Part shown: piece by piece, positions 21,051 through 32,700 of the stretch
Position numbering within the stretch: position 1 is the first letter of the stretch
Layout of the letters: each line of letters starts with the position of its first letter
Source: Vavraia culicis subsp. floridensis
Taxonomy: Eukaryota; Microsporidia; Pleistophoridae
NCBI RefSeq assembly: GCF_000192795.1
Contig: NW_007360618.1
Coordinates: 1 to 64,000, forward strand
Direction of reading: 5' to 3'
Length of the DNA stretch: 64,000 nt
The notes under the pieces: model-generated
Seen by the model: only the letters and a program-made list of their open reading frames with translations
What the model was told of the DNA's origin: nothing
Databases searched by the model: none
Program-made: the position numbers and the translations under genes

Positions 21051-21704
21051 ATGACATCCATATCGTCTGAAAGACTATCCTCCAGCAGGCTTGAGAATTC
21101 GTTGTTCATACTCACCAAGAAGTTTTTCGTGTATCTAAAGCAGGTGTATCCACGTGCAATAGACACCAACGATTTGGCACATTATCTATGTGTGAGTAAA
21201 CGGCGTGTGTACGATATTACCAATATATTGGAGGGATTGGGTCTGCTCAGGAAGAGGAGTGTAAATAGTTTGGAATGGATTGGTGGTGATTTCAGCACTT
21301 TTATGGGCGATGAAGCGGAGAACTGTGTGAACATGGATGTAGTCTACGATCGGGAGAAGGAAAATATCGACAATTTGTTCGTAGGCCAGTACGATTCGAA
21401 CATCTCCGCGCTTGACCAGCTGAGCAAGGAGGAGAAGGACCTGGATCAAAAAATATTCGTTCTGAACAATAAAATACAAAACACACTGCAGTTAGATTCG
21501 AGCATTAAGAATGCGTATGTAACACACAGGGACCTGCTGGGCCTGCCAAGTCTGCAAAATAAACTTATATTCGCTGTTAAGGCACCACAGGAAACATTTC
21601 TGGAAAACAAAGACTCCAAGAATGAGTACATGATGGAATTTAATGCTAACAGCGAAAAGATAGATGTATTTTATGTTTCTGACGAGAATAAGAGGATGGA
21701 ATAA
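21051..21704 (+). CDS. E2F-family transcription factor
   Basis: A 217-residue protein with the E2F winged-helix DNA-binding domain at about residues 13-78. It includes SLFILTKKFFVYL and the recognition helix RRVYDITN (51-58) followed by ILEGLGLLRK. A leucine-rich coiled coil (about 115-150) and a marked-box-like block (AYVTHRDLLGLPS, then FAVKAPQETFLE) provide the DP-dimerisation part. E2F/DP controls G1/S genes in the nucleus. No C-terminal Rb-binding tail is seen. CCC (21048-21050) touches this ATG. The open upstream frame has no ATG and is taken as non-coding. The marked-box match to 'AYVTYQDI' and 'IAIKAPPET' favours E2F rather than DP. Confidence 0.9.
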   Translation: MTSISSERLSSSRLENSLFILTKKFFVYLKQVYPRAIDTNDLAHYLCVSKRRVYDITNILEGLGLLRKRSVNSLEWIGGDFSTFMGDEAENCVNMDVVYDREKENIDNLFVGQYDSNISALDQLSKEEKDLDQKIFVLNNKIQNTLQLDSSIKNAYVTHRDLLGLPSLQNKLIFAVKAPQETFLENKDSKNEYMMEFNANSEKIDVFYVSDENKRME

Positions 21705-22599
21705 ACGCTCATATCGTTCTAGCATTTTTTGGTATTGATCCTGTTTTTGAGGTGGCTGCAAGCTGCTCGGCAATTATCACTGTTAAAAATGGCATTAATG
21801 TGCCCAAAACACTCCTTCGTAATTAAGATTGGCAAGCGCTACGTGGCAGGTAAGCCTTTGCTACCACCCATTTTTTAGTGCTGTACGTGTAACACGATAC
21901 TTTGCCTTAGTATCAGTTCCACCATTTTGTGTGTCGATGGAGCAGTGAACTGTCGTACAGCTTTCTAATAGCTGGTAAAGTTTGTGTGAAATGAATGACA
22001 GATATGGCGTGGTACTGCTAATAAATGAAGATATCTGTGATAAATCAATCACGATTGAGTGATTACTACGACTCAAACATTAGGTTGATACCTGATCATG
22101 TTTGTTTAAGGCTCCGTTACCATGTCATTTTCTTGTAACTGCATGTGAATTATTCGCTGGTTTGCTTTTTGAAACTACTACGGTCATGATGCGGTAACTG
22201 CTCATTTCTTGGATTATTCACGGCATTTAATTGAGAACCGTAATTATTTTTGTAAACCAAGCTGCATCTTGGCGATATAGCAGGTTTATTGGACTGTGGA
22301 TCTAACACTGATGTATTCATAGTTATAATGATGAGTTGGTATTTATGTGTCTATACATGCTTATGTTTCGTACTATACATGTTCGTGCCACGGGGATGGA
22401 AAGTTTCCCTTTAATGGCATGATACGTATGTTAAGTAAGGTTTCTGTGCCTGTGCACTCCCAACAAAGAAATGTTAAGCTGTGATGCAAACAGAGAGCAT
22501 AGGAATGCAAAATCTGGTCAAAGCTATCGCATTTGAAAAACCGCTCATCCTTTTATTTATGGCCAAAAAATGTTACGTTCAGTTGCTTGAAGGGGTAAA
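21705..22599. other. Intergenic region
   Basis: About 900 bases with no supported gene. Two 20-codon frames follow CCC runs near 22410 and 22460 but look random. GGGG at 22592-22595 is the start signal of the next gene. Confidence 0.4.
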
Positions 22600-23586
22600 A
22601 TGAGCGATGCTGACCACAAAAAAGATCGTAGCAATGCAATGGAGGAAAATGCACAAAAAATATCGGACATTGGCAAAACAAAAGTTGAAAATGAGCGAAA
22701 ACGGGCATCAGAAAGATATAACCCGTGCGCAAAGTTTGACCTTGCTCGGTGCTCAAGAAGTCTGTGCGGTTGCTCAACAAGCGAATACATCAAATACGTA
22801 GATCTGTCAAGAGATGAACAGTACTGGCTGGCGATGCATTGCATACGAACACTCCTGCAGATGAAGAGCAAAAAGAAGAATGCGCTGTTTATGATCATTG
22901 AAAAGATAGAGAAGATGTTTTTGGACGAGGATTTGAATTACATACCGCGAGAAACGGTGGACTCGCGTATTTTTGAGCTTTTGGATCATTTCGAGGTGTG
23001 TGGAACATCGTGCATCGGTTTTTTGAGGCTGCCTGGCAAAACGGATGTGTACCATAAAATGCTGGAGCAGATGAAGGGACCAACAAAAATAGACTTTGGC
23101 AGATACGAAATGCGTGACAACTGCTCTTTGTTCAAGCTATATATGCGCAAGGAGCTCAAGGGCATAATATACCCCTGCTTGGCACCTACCCTGTACTATT
23201 TGCATGACAGAAACAGAAGGGATGAGCTGTGTAAGATAAAAAAATATCTGCCATTCGTTTTCGTGGGTCTCAGGAGAAGGCTGCTTTTGAGAATTCTGCA
23301 CTTGTACAGAAAAATTAGTGAAAATGAAGAAGTTACCAAAATGAACATAAGGAGCTTGGTGGTGTGCTCAACACCATCATTTTTTCCAGCATATGATACG
23401 AACATGTCCTTGCCAGCCAAGCAGGTAAAAATATTTGAAAGTCTTTTTGATATGCAGTTCAAGTACGTGAGCAGGGATTTGTTGGATGAGAGCTGGAAGC
23501 TGAAAACGATTTCGACAGGAACAGATGAGGACGAAATTGATCACGGATACGACTTTGTTAATCCGGATGAGTTCAGATGGTATTAG
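22600..23586 (+). CDS. RhoGAP-domain protein
   Basis: A 328-residue protein whose residues ~120-290 fit a RhoGAP domain, which speeds GTP hydrolysis by Rho-type GTPases and so shapes actin and polarity signalling. GFLRLPGKTD (140-149) carries the arginine finger at R143 (family 'GIFRVSG'). LFKLYMRKEL (177-186) matches 'LLKLYLRELP', and KMNIRSLVVCSTPSF (247-261) matches 'KMTA.NLA.VFGP.L'. The usual Asn in the last motif is Ser252. The first 60 residues are polar with a C-rich patch (CSRSLCGC). No PH, BAR or SH3 domain is present. The ATG follows GGGG at 22592-22595 by four bases, one of the few G-type start signals here. Confidence 0.75.
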   Translation: MSDADHKKDRSNAMEENAQKISDIGKTKVENERKRASERYNPCAKFDLARCSRSLCGCSTSEYIKYVDLSRDEQYWLAMHCIRTLLQMKSKKKNALFMIIEKIEKMFLDEDLNYIPRETVDSRIFELLDHFEVCGTSCIGFLRLPGKTDVYHKMLEQMKGPTKIDFGRYEMRDNCSLFKLYMRKELKGIIYPCLAPTLYYLHDRNRRDELCKIKKYLPFVFVGLRRRLLLRILHLYRKISENEEVTKMNIRSLVVCSTPSFFPAYDTNMSLPAKQVKIFESLFDMQFKYVSRDLLDESWKLKTISTGTDEDEIDHGYDFVNPDEFRWY

Positions 23587-24629
23587 TAAAACAAGATGAG
23601 CATGATATAATAGTAATTTATACGATATGGTTTGCGCTACAGAGTCATGGAGGAAATGAAACGTGTTCAGTAATCAATAAGCATCTTAATAGGGAAATAA
23701 AAGTTTGATGTTACATAAATTCTTTTTGCTGTGGCACCAAGTTATCACAATAGCCATAGTTACTAAGTTTTTGTGTATTCCATATTAAAACATTTACTTA
23801 AATTAACCAACACTTCAACGTGTATTAAAGCTAGTACAACACATTTTACTTGTGGTTAATTATGTTATGCTTTGGGCAAAATACCGGTAAAACATGTATG
23901 GTAGTCTTTTCTTTTCTCCTACCTTGCTTACTTATAAAAAGTGCATCATAGCAGCAATTTAAACCATATGTGTAGATTACTCGTCTAATTTAACGAATTC
24001 GCGCAGTTAATCGGCTAAACTTCTCATAGTAAATCTCCTCACAACAATGTTATCATCCTAATATAACCACGTTCAGCAAAAGAAAAGAGGCTGTTCGTTG
24101 CAATAGTTGTTATCACTACGCAAACACGTGGTATCATCATGTATTGTAACATATTTTGTTTTGATAGTTGATATCTCTCGTCTAATGTGAAGTAAATCAT
24201 CAAACATGTTCCAAACTTGCATACGAACAGTTTTATAATCTGGTATGCTATATCTTCTTCTATTGTCCCATAAAAATGTAACTACATCATCCGTTCAAAG
24301 GGCCGTATCGATTTAATTGGCATTTTATTGGTAATAGTGAGCAGTTTCGGACCGCAATGTATTCTTTAAACGAATTTGCACGGTCACTTAATTTTTGATG
24401 AAATTTGAATAACTATTTCTGCACGTACAGATGCACAAAAAAACAGACGTCCATACTTATTCATTGATGTGCAGTAATATCTGCCCTTTTTCACGTGTAG
24501 TTCGCAATATTATCCAATATCACACTTTAATGGCCCTTTTATTGTACAATCCGCACTTATTCAACTCAAATCAAGCATAAAATACGTTAAAAATGCGATT
24601 TAACCCATCAAATATAACACTCCGTTCAA
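23587..24629. other. Intergenic region
   Basis: About 1 kb of A/T-rich spacer with no supported frame. AAATAAAAG near 23694 could be the 3' signal of the RhoGAP gene. Confidence 0.45.
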
Positions 24630-25056
24630 ATGCGTATAGTTACGAAGTACGGTGCAATACACGAATTAAAATCGTTTCTTCCTATATTAAAGGATATTGA
24701 TAAAATCAACTCGCTGTATCCTATTGGTACAAAAATTCGTAGAAATATTTTAACTGTAAGTGTACGAAAACTGTCATCACGGATAAGCTTTGGTAATGAA
24801 AGGAAAAAAAGCCGAAATTGAAAAATCTGCACTCTCCGAGGAAAACCCCGGAGACGAATGTATACCGGTGCATGTGGATATGGATTCGATGGAACGGGTC
24901 CAGAACTGTGGCAAACATGTTGTGAGGGTGGATGAAACAAGTGTTAGTATTCTGGATTTTAATCCTATTTACCCGTACTATAAGGCTGAACCTATCATAA
25001 AAATATCTCTGAATGGAACGAAAAAAGACAAACATGGAAAGAACGCTAAATTTTAG
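24630..25056 (+). pseudogene. Unknown gene interrupted by a frame change
   Basis: Two overlapping frames appear to be parts of one ~142-codon gene. The first opens at the ATG at 24630 (CCC at 24604-24606) and reads protein-like sequence with SFLPILKDIDKINSLYPIG until a stop at 24819-24821. The second frame is open through the same place and runs to 25056. The switch would lie in an A7 run (24804-24810), where a +1 shift makes one uninterrupted reading. Causes could be a sequencing error, true inactivation or slippage. The product is not recognised. If the frames are separate, the second starts at ATG 24796. AATAAA follows at 25063, which supports a transcribed unit. Confidence 0.45.
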
Positions 25057-26483
25057 ATACGAAATAAAAACAATATTTTATGATATTGTATTTTAAGCGT
25101 ATTTTACATGCCTTTGTTCGTAAGTCGGTCTTCTAAGCGATACAATTGTTTCATTTAATATGGTAACACACAATTCGCTGCTTCAATGTCTGCTCTTCAT
25201 TCGAAATTTATTTATTTTATTGTGCTAGTGATGGAACTGTTTTGAAGAAATACAATAAAACTTATACTTCCGGTTTGACCGATTACAATTTTACTTACGG
25301 TTGGTCTACGAGTTGTTCAGTGAAGCTCTTTGGAACTTTTCTGTCTATCAATGTTAATGTGGCCATAAACCATTCCATAACTCTTCTAACTGCGTAAAAC
25401 ACTCGCAAACACTATCTTTACGTTTTGAAGATGTCCATTGCTCGTCACTTGAACGCAAATAAAAGGTAATTACAGGCATCAACCATGCAATAACGAGGTA
25501 CTATCTGTTTCATTGCAGTTTATTGATCTTTGTACAAAATATTAGTTTTACTTGTGTTATTTGTTATTCTTTTTAGTCCGGTTCTAAGCAATAACCAACG
25601 TACAAATCTTAAACATTCAGTGATCCGCAACATAGCGTTAAAATGTACAAAAAAGCCTGTGAATTGCTTAATAGCAAATAAACATGAAATTGTTTGAGCA
25701 TTGTACCACTAAAAATGTTTTATTCGAAACTTGAACAATTGTGCTGCTCATGTGTGTTGATGATACGGCAGATACTCTATTTTCATAACTTGGAATTGTA
25801 TTACCATTCATATAAGTGAAAAATACGAGATCATATCACGCTTTCTGTTTTATGAAATTCGGATCGAGAATGGCTGATTATTCCAAAGTGAATTTAATCT
25901 TTACATGATAAAACCAAATAATTCACAGTTCTTCATTAGTTATGATCTTTAAATGCTGGACCAATTATTTTTTCCTCTTTTATCAGTGCTCTCCGAATGG
26001 CAAACTATTTATTCACATTACTCCGTAGAATTGAAAGCATTTTAGCTGTCAAGTATCCTATACAGCATATATTAGACATGTCAACACGTTTTCGCCGCTA
26101 TAATGTTGCATTCATTATGATGTGACCATAAAAACAAAAAATTTCATGTTTATTGAATTGAAATGATTGATCGAATTAATTCACAAACAAGATCAATCAA
26201 ATCTTTCTAAAACATTGATACTCCTATTTTTTGAACTATCATGGTTCATGTTATTGTCTTTCCTACCTTCATCTTCATGTATCTAATATAGTAACTTATA
26301 TTAATTCATCAAAAAATCACGCTGACAGCTATAAACATCGATAAATTATTGTTTTGAGCGCGATAATTGCCACCACAAATGACTTGAACATGTGTAACAT
26401 GTTGTATTTGATTTAATGCTGTGATTACATCATATTACTACGATTTGATGAGCAGTTCCTGCAGCCCTTTATTTTCTTGGACC
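25057..26483. other. Long intergenic region
   Basis: About 1.4 kb, very A/T-rich, with no frame above 60 codons and no repeat that I can identify. Confidence 0.45.
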
Positions 26484-26831
26484 ATGTTTAATATTGTGCT
26501 AGCCTCTGAAACAGCCATTCCACCTAAGAAGAACGCACATTCATACGTGCTCTACGCATCCGAAACAACGGTCATCAAGCCAAAAATCATAATTCCCATA
26601 CCAACAGGTGTGTATCTTTCCTTTCCATCCGATTATTTTTTGTATATAAGCTCGCTATCACAGAAATTTGGTAGCAACGCGCATGTTATTGATAGCGATT
26701 ACAGAGGTGAGATCACTTGTATAGTGCAAAGCAGGTGTAGTGAGCCATTTGTGGTTGAAAGGGGCGAGCCGGTAGCACAGCTAGTTTTCTATAAAATTGT
26801 TTTGCCAGTGTTTGATGTCATAAATAATTAA
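26484..26831 (+). CDS. dUTPase-like protein with altered motifs
   Basis: A 115-residue trimeric-dUTPase fold. IPTGVYLSFPSDY matches the 'TGI.I.IP.GYYGRI' strand. HVIDSDYRGEI (67-77) is a nearly perfect motif III with both aspartates. RGEPVAQLVF (93-102) is motif IV-like. However, motif I reads SYVLYA where catalytic enzymes have GYDLYA, and motif II reads SSLSQKFG rather than RSGLAxKxG. The Gly-rich C-terminal motif V that closes over the nucleotide is absent. dUTPase removes dUTP to protect DNA; this copy may be inactive, regulatory or use another substrate. The start at 26484 fits homology and has CCC at 26465-26467; ATG 26448 is the alternative. Confidence 0.7.
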   Translation: MFNIVLASETAIPPKKNAHSYVLYASETTVIKPKIIIPIPTGVYLSFPSDYFLYISSLSQKFGSNAHVIDSDYRGEITCIVQSRCSEPFVVERGEPVAQLVFYKIVLPVFDVINN

Positions 26832-27405
26832 ATGGCGGACCTAACAAAATATTTTGACGTGTTACTGAGATTTTCGGTCTGAAATGTTCAAAGAGGTAGC
26901 TCAGTTTAATGTTGCGATGAAGAGTACCATCTTTAACAACTCGAACCTATGTTTTACTACAACGGCGAATGACCAATACTAATCAGTTTTACCAAGTTAT
27001 CATCAAATGATTACTTAAACGAAATATTTTGGGCGTAATGTGAGCGATAATTAAACAGACTTTCGAAAAAATATTTATTTTAAACATGAAACGAATTAAA
27101 ATGAGTTTGCAGTTCTATGACAAGATTTTACTTATTAGAGTACATGCGGGTACAGACAGCTGACAGTATTGGAGCAAAATAATCGTTTTTCCGATCGTAC
27201 AGAATCAATTATTTTATTCGAGTCCTTTTCATATTTTCGTTATTTGCTTGCTTATACATGCACTATTATGTAAGTGTTTGTACCAGTAATAGGCCCCTAT
27301 ATGAACATATACAAGAATGAAGAATAATCGTACTAACACAAATATTTGGCATATCGATCCTATAGTGCTAACTACATTCTTTAACTTTATAACTCATTTT
27401 TCAGC
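26832..27405. other. Intergenic region between convergent genes
   Basis: About 570 bases with no supported frame. Short CCC-preceded ATGs terminate within nine codons. Confidence 0.45.
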
Positions 27406-29022
27406 TTAATAATCCGTAATATAAAATTTATCGCTTTCAAACCAAACCCTTTTTCTCAAACCTGGAAAGAAATAGATCCCATCATGAAGATAATACGTCT
27501 CTCTAAACATCTTTTTTAACTGATTCTTCCTACATATCAGTCTTTCATTTCTAATTTTGCCGTCAAAGAGCAGCAAATTATTACCAGCTGGTATTCTTTC
27601 CACGTTTTTAATATTGTAAACGTAATAATCAATTTTCGGTATATCTATCACGTATATTTCCTCATTTGTCATAAAAACATCATTTCCTTCCAAATTACTA
27701 TCCATGTTGCTAGCAATAACAGGATTTCCATAGAATGATCTCATTTCAGGTATTGTGGAACATAAATTCAAATTAAACGCGTAGTCACTTTCCATATCAT
27801 AGTTCATCACGTTCAGCACCACATATTTCCTGTTAAAAAGATGTTTTGCTTTTACTGTGTCACCTTTTAGAATAGATGCTATGACAAAATCGATGAGTAC
27901 ATTCTTATCTGTGCTGTTAAATACCGCTCTAATGTTCTTTATTCTTTCATCCTCTTCAGAGTTCTCATCGCTGGTGTTCTCTTCATTTGTACGCATCGAT
28001 TTTAGCTGCTTGTCATCCTCATCAGTTTCATAAGTTTTTTTATCCATTCTTTCGATCAATTCCCTGTAATACGCGCAGCTGTCGATTGAGTTATTCGTTA
28101 TATCAAATTCTTCCTTGGTACAAAACACGATTGAGTTGTCTTCTAATCCGCTTATATCAGAAAGCGCGTTGTAACAGGTAACATTTTTGATACTCAATGG
28201 CAGCGGATCGTGTTGATCAATTTTGAACTTCTTGTTAAGCCATTTTCCGCATCCATTTACGGCTCTGTTTATTTCCATGTAAAAGGGAGACACCACGCAA
28301 ATCTGTATGCTCATGTCCTTCGTAGTATTGAGAAGAAACAAAAACAGCTCGAGAAACATCGAAGACACGTCGACTGGTATTATTTTTATTGCGTTATCTT
28401 GGCATACCTGCAAGAAGTCGTCCAAGCCAAGCTCGTGTATATTAATCTTGTGCTGGTTAAGAATTATCATATGTAAGTTTGTAGGTGCCATTTTGAAAGA
28501 TATCCTTCCTTTCAGCGAGAATGTCGAAATGTATGCTAACCTCTTTTTTTGTATGTGTAAGATGAAGTTGCACCAGCCAAGAAAAGTATTTGATGACACT
28601 ACTTCAACCATGAACGCGTCAAAGTAGATTATTTCATTATAAGTGACGAATATTACGTTTCTCTCAGTTCTTGCTATATCTACTTCGTTAACATCGTACA
28701 AATCTGCTTTCTCTCCTTCTTCGTCGTAATGCACCAAATAACCCTGTAAATCCTTTAAGCGTAGTACAAGCTGCTCGTAGACCGGCTTTGTTACGTAAAT
28801 TGGCACGTCTTTTTTCAAAAAAAATATTCCTAAGGCGTCATTGGAGCTAACAAAAATTTTTTTCGCGTTTACAGCCTTAACTTTCACCAAAATAGGCTTA
28901 TCACCAATTCTGTGGTTTTTGCCGTAAATCTCGGCCGGATAATCAAATTGTATCCTGTCCCTGTGTATATCCATGCTAAGAAAAGACTTTTCTTTACATT
29001 TCGTAAATTTTACGGCGGACAT
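27406..29022 (-). CDS. beta-CASP pseudonuclease (CPSF100/INTS9-like)
   Basis: A 538-residue protein with the metallo-beta-lactamase/beta-CASP layout of CPSF100 (Cft2) or its Integrator counterpart INTS9. The strand IFVSSNDALGIFFL occupies the place of the metal-binding HxHxDH motif but lacks its histidines, as in these inactive partners. Later come VVSSNTFLGWCNFIL then RLAYISTF, then KIIPVDVSSMFLELFLFLL ('VLIPVD..GRVLELLLLL' in CPSF100). The ICVVSPF..EI..AV block precedes an acidic linker (ETDEDDKQ, then ENTSDENSEEDE). It would pair with the active nuclease at 55912 in RNA 3'-end cleavage. CCC six bases before this ATG selects it over an ATG-poor upstream extension. It lies 735 bases downstream of the CPSF160-like gene on the same strand. 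Confidence 0.68.
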   Translation of the reverse strand: MSAVKFTKCKEKSFLSMDIHRDRIQFDYPAEIYGKNHRIGDKPILVKVKAVNAKKIFVSSNDALGIFFLKKDVPIYVTKPVYEQLVLRLKDLQGYLVHYDEEGEKADLYDVNEVDIARTERNVIFVTYNEIIYFDAFMVEVVSSNTFLGWCNFILHIQKKRLAYISTFSLKGRISFKMAPTNLHMIILNQHKINIHELGLDDFLQVCQDNAIKIIPVDVSSMFLELFLFLLNTTKDMSIQICVVSPFYMEINRAVNGCGKWLNKKFKIDQHDPLPLSIKNVTCYNALSDISGLEDNSIVFCTKEEFDITNNSIDSCAYYRELIERMDKKTYETDEDDKQLKSMRTNEENTSDENSEEDERIKNIRAVFNSTDKNVLIDFVIASILKGDTVKAKHLFNRKYVVLNVMNYDMESDYAFNLNLCSTIPEMRSFYGNPVIASNMDSNLEGNDVFMTNEEIYVIDIPKIDYYVYNIKNVERIPAGNNLLLFDGKIRNERLICRKNQLKKMFRETYYLHDGIYFFPGLRKRVWFESDKFYITDY

Positions 29023-29756
29023 TTTGCAGGGTATCAGGGGTAATAAGGAATAATGCGACATGAATTGTTGAATGAGCAGACCGACATGTGCCATCGTTGG
29101 AGTTCGAGATTCGGATACCTCTATGTAAGAAGAAAATTTGATCAACACATGCTTGACGGAGAAATAGATCTGGCCCACGACGCGTAAAGACAAACGGCAA
29201 CAGCGGGCCCACACGTCTCCTCGTTAACTTATGTATATGAATTTGGCAGAGGCAAATTTGATTGGTGCTATACAGCCTTACCGTGTTGTGTGGGTTGAAG
29301 CGGATTTTCAAGGACTAAGAAGTACCATTCATTGCGGCAGATGTTGAAGATGGAAATAAATAATCTCTGCTAAACCCTAAATCTGTTGGGAACGAGCCCT
29401 GAACAAGGATTAAAAGTAGCTATGGTATCGACTCTCTCTCGCAAGAATTCTGTATGCTGTCATAGAATTCACAACCCAGGATAATATAGAAGGTTATTGG
29501 AACCGATAGCGAAAAGTCATAGTTGGATAGGTTCACAGGTGATAATTATGCTGTCATCAATCGTTTAATTCGATAGGTTTATATACATTCACACATTAAG
29601 ACGTGTACATGACAGCGAAAAACTCATAACTTGTTGAAATAAAATGTTTGCTTTTAATATGTGATAAGAGGCTCATAAGAATGTCCAAAATAATCTTTGC
29701 CATAGAGTATGAATTAACTGCAGATAAATTTTAATAAAATGCCGTTCAAACACGGT
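29023..29756. other. Intergenic region between the two CPSF-type genes
   Basis: About 730 bases. The left 190 bases are an ATG-containing open extension of the neighbouring frame but lack family similarity. No other gene is seen. Confidence 0.45.
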
Positions 29757-32700
29757 TTACAACTTTAAAAAGTCCTCAATGATATGTAAAACTTTTTCGT
29801 AACTGTGACCCGATCTTTCGCAGATACTCTTTTGGTACTTTAACGGCTCATTGAAAAAGTTTAGTAGCAAATCCGTGTAAACACATTCCTTGTAACACAC
29901 TTCTCTGTGCTGATATTTGAGATTAACACCAAAGAAGTTCTTTGTTTCTCGGTATTTCCTCAGCACATCATGGATCTTACCGTAATTTTTCTGCGTGTAC
30001 GAAAGAGCTATAAGAAAATTTTGGCTTGAGAAAAAGGATGCATAACTGCGATAAGAAGAGGTCTTGATGGATTGAAAACAAGCATATGTCTCAAATTCTT
30101 GCCTCTTCACCAGCTTCTCACCACCATTACTGTACAAGTTGCTGGGCGAAAACGAGAATATCTGCACCTTGCCGGTTTTGTCAATCCCTGTGATAAAAAG
30201 GCTTTCCCCAGCGTTAAAAAAGTCCAAAGATCCGAGATTAGCAATTCTGTCAGATTTGCTCAGCAGGTGCAACTTTACAGGCTCAGACTGGAAATATACA
30301 AAGTGAAGGCCCATCATGATATCGCCAACAATGATGTAATTCTTGATGACCGCCAACGACACCGCATACATGTACAGGTCATAGAATGCAATGGCTACAA
30401 TTCCTGAGTTCCTATCACATTCATACACCATCAATTTGGTAGCCAGCGATACAGCAATCTTGCCACGAACAGCTGCACAGCAGCTGATTGGGCCCTTCGT
30501 GCGCTCACTACCGAGAAGTTTAAGCGCTTTCTTCGTCTTCTTTGCCACCATGTCACCTATGACATTGATAACCTCAAATACAAGAATTCGTCCACGGAGT
30601 ATTTCGTTGCTTGTGCGCTGCGAAAGAATCACAATAACGAAGTTATTGTAGTCGCCGTTTGCATCGCTCAGGTTCATAATTTTTAGATCGGTGACCAGCT
30701 CGTTTTCTGGCAGTTTGAAAATACTCAGCTTATTAAAGCTGAGCGTAGACATCACAAGCTCCTGTCTTTCCTTACATAAGGTGTTGTCCTCCTCGTTTTC
30801 ATCTGTATTGTGCGTATCGTCCGTTTTAAACGTTTTGGGCAGGAAGGTGAAAATGTACACGCCGTTTGCCTCATCTCTGATTATTTTGTCGATGTTTTTT
30901 ATGCTGTGCACTTTTTGGAGGCAGCCCATCGGACTAGCACCCGGTTTAAACTCAACAATGTTTTTCTTTGATATGCCGTACATCACACCAGCATCCTCTA
31001 AAACACAGTCGAACGAGTTTGTGATTCTCTGTACGCGGTTATTGCATGTCAAAATGACGAAGTTATTCCTTATGAACACAAAATTACGGGTGTAATACAA
31101 CGCGTGGCCATGAAACGAAATTAAATTTCTTCTTTTCACAAAATAGAAAAGACTATTCGTGGTGATAAATCCCTCGTACAGCGCCACAACGTGTCCGCTT
31201 TTTAGAAGCATCGATACCACATCGTTGTATTGATACACGAGGCATTCATCAATCCTAAACACATCGGTACTCTCATCCTCCGATCCATGATCGCTTTGGG
31301 GGGTTGTCCTGCCGTTTTCCAAGGTATTGCAGAAATCGTGGATATCCGAACAAAAAAGCGTATTTTCACCGCTGAACAGTTTGATGCGAGAAGCACTGCC
31401 AGAAGATTCGCAAAGAAGAAAAAGTGGGCCATTCACACTGAAACTGTCAACATTTTCATAAGAAGTGGCACAATCCTCAACATCATTGAACAAACTTGTG
31501 AGTGAATATATCCTCAAGGTCTTACCTTCCCTAACAAATAGGTGTGCTTTGCTGTATTTCACCTGATCTGCATTAATAGGTACTTTTTTCTCGTTCAATA
31601 CGTTTATGCATGTACGTGTTACCTGAACCAATCTGTCATCAAAATAAAAGAGTGCCATTGTTTCTTGATTTGTTATATATTCAGCACTGTTGCTCATATT
31701 CTGCACAGTCTGTGCTATTCTCACTCGTTTATGTTCAAGCATCTGTTCTTCTGCATTTTTATCCGTACCGGTCTGTGCAGGCACGTCTTTCCCATTCGGG
31801 TCTCTCGTGTACTCCTCCGTAACTGCTTCAACCATCTTTTCTTTCCGGTTACTGCTCAGCATTCCGCTATACTCCACCATGCTGCTGTCGATCCATCTAA
31901 AGAACAAGGAACTCTCCCCATTTGTGAGTACAAACAAATCCTTTGCCTTCATTAGCAGCTTGTAATTGCCTATTTTGTGGCTCCTCGTAAATTTAAACGT
32001 AAAAGTATCGAAATATCGAATTAACCGGTCTGTAACAATCAAATACTCCCTGTTAGTATCAGCATCACATTCAAAAATGTACCTGATGTCTCCAAACGAG
32101 TGATGTGTTTTGATAAGTGCATACGTATGGACACTCTTCTCGGTCTCCTCCGCTATCTCTGCAGACTCGTCTATCTGCACCCGCGTGTTGTACAGATCGA
32201 TTTCATCATCCATCTCTGACAGAAGAATACTCTTCTTTGCTTTCGGGCTACTGTCAAACTGCGGCTGCAAGAGCAGTGCTGTATGATTCTCCAAGATCAG
32301 GAAGAGAAAATTGCTCATTTCAAAAACCTTTCTAATCGATCCGTACCGGTGGAAGGAACGTTGTACACTTGTGCTTATAGATTGTATGTGGTGGCCGGCG
32401 TAGCACAGGTGCAATCGGTATATTTTATCATCGCCGTTGAAAATAAAAATGCTGTTATTGACCACCACCTCTGCAGTGTTGAAGAGCCCTGTACTGTCCG
32501 AATTACCAAATTCGTCATCCTGGTCTGCCAGTTCATGGAACGGTATGCAATACGTAAATATCACGAAATCGACCCACAGAAAGTACAGCACCCTTTCTGA
32601 CAGCACCACTACGGCCGTGTCTCTCAGTTTGAAGAGTTTGAACGCTGTGCTGTCCACTTTTATGTTCTTGAGCACCGCAAAACTGCACAAGTCAACGATC

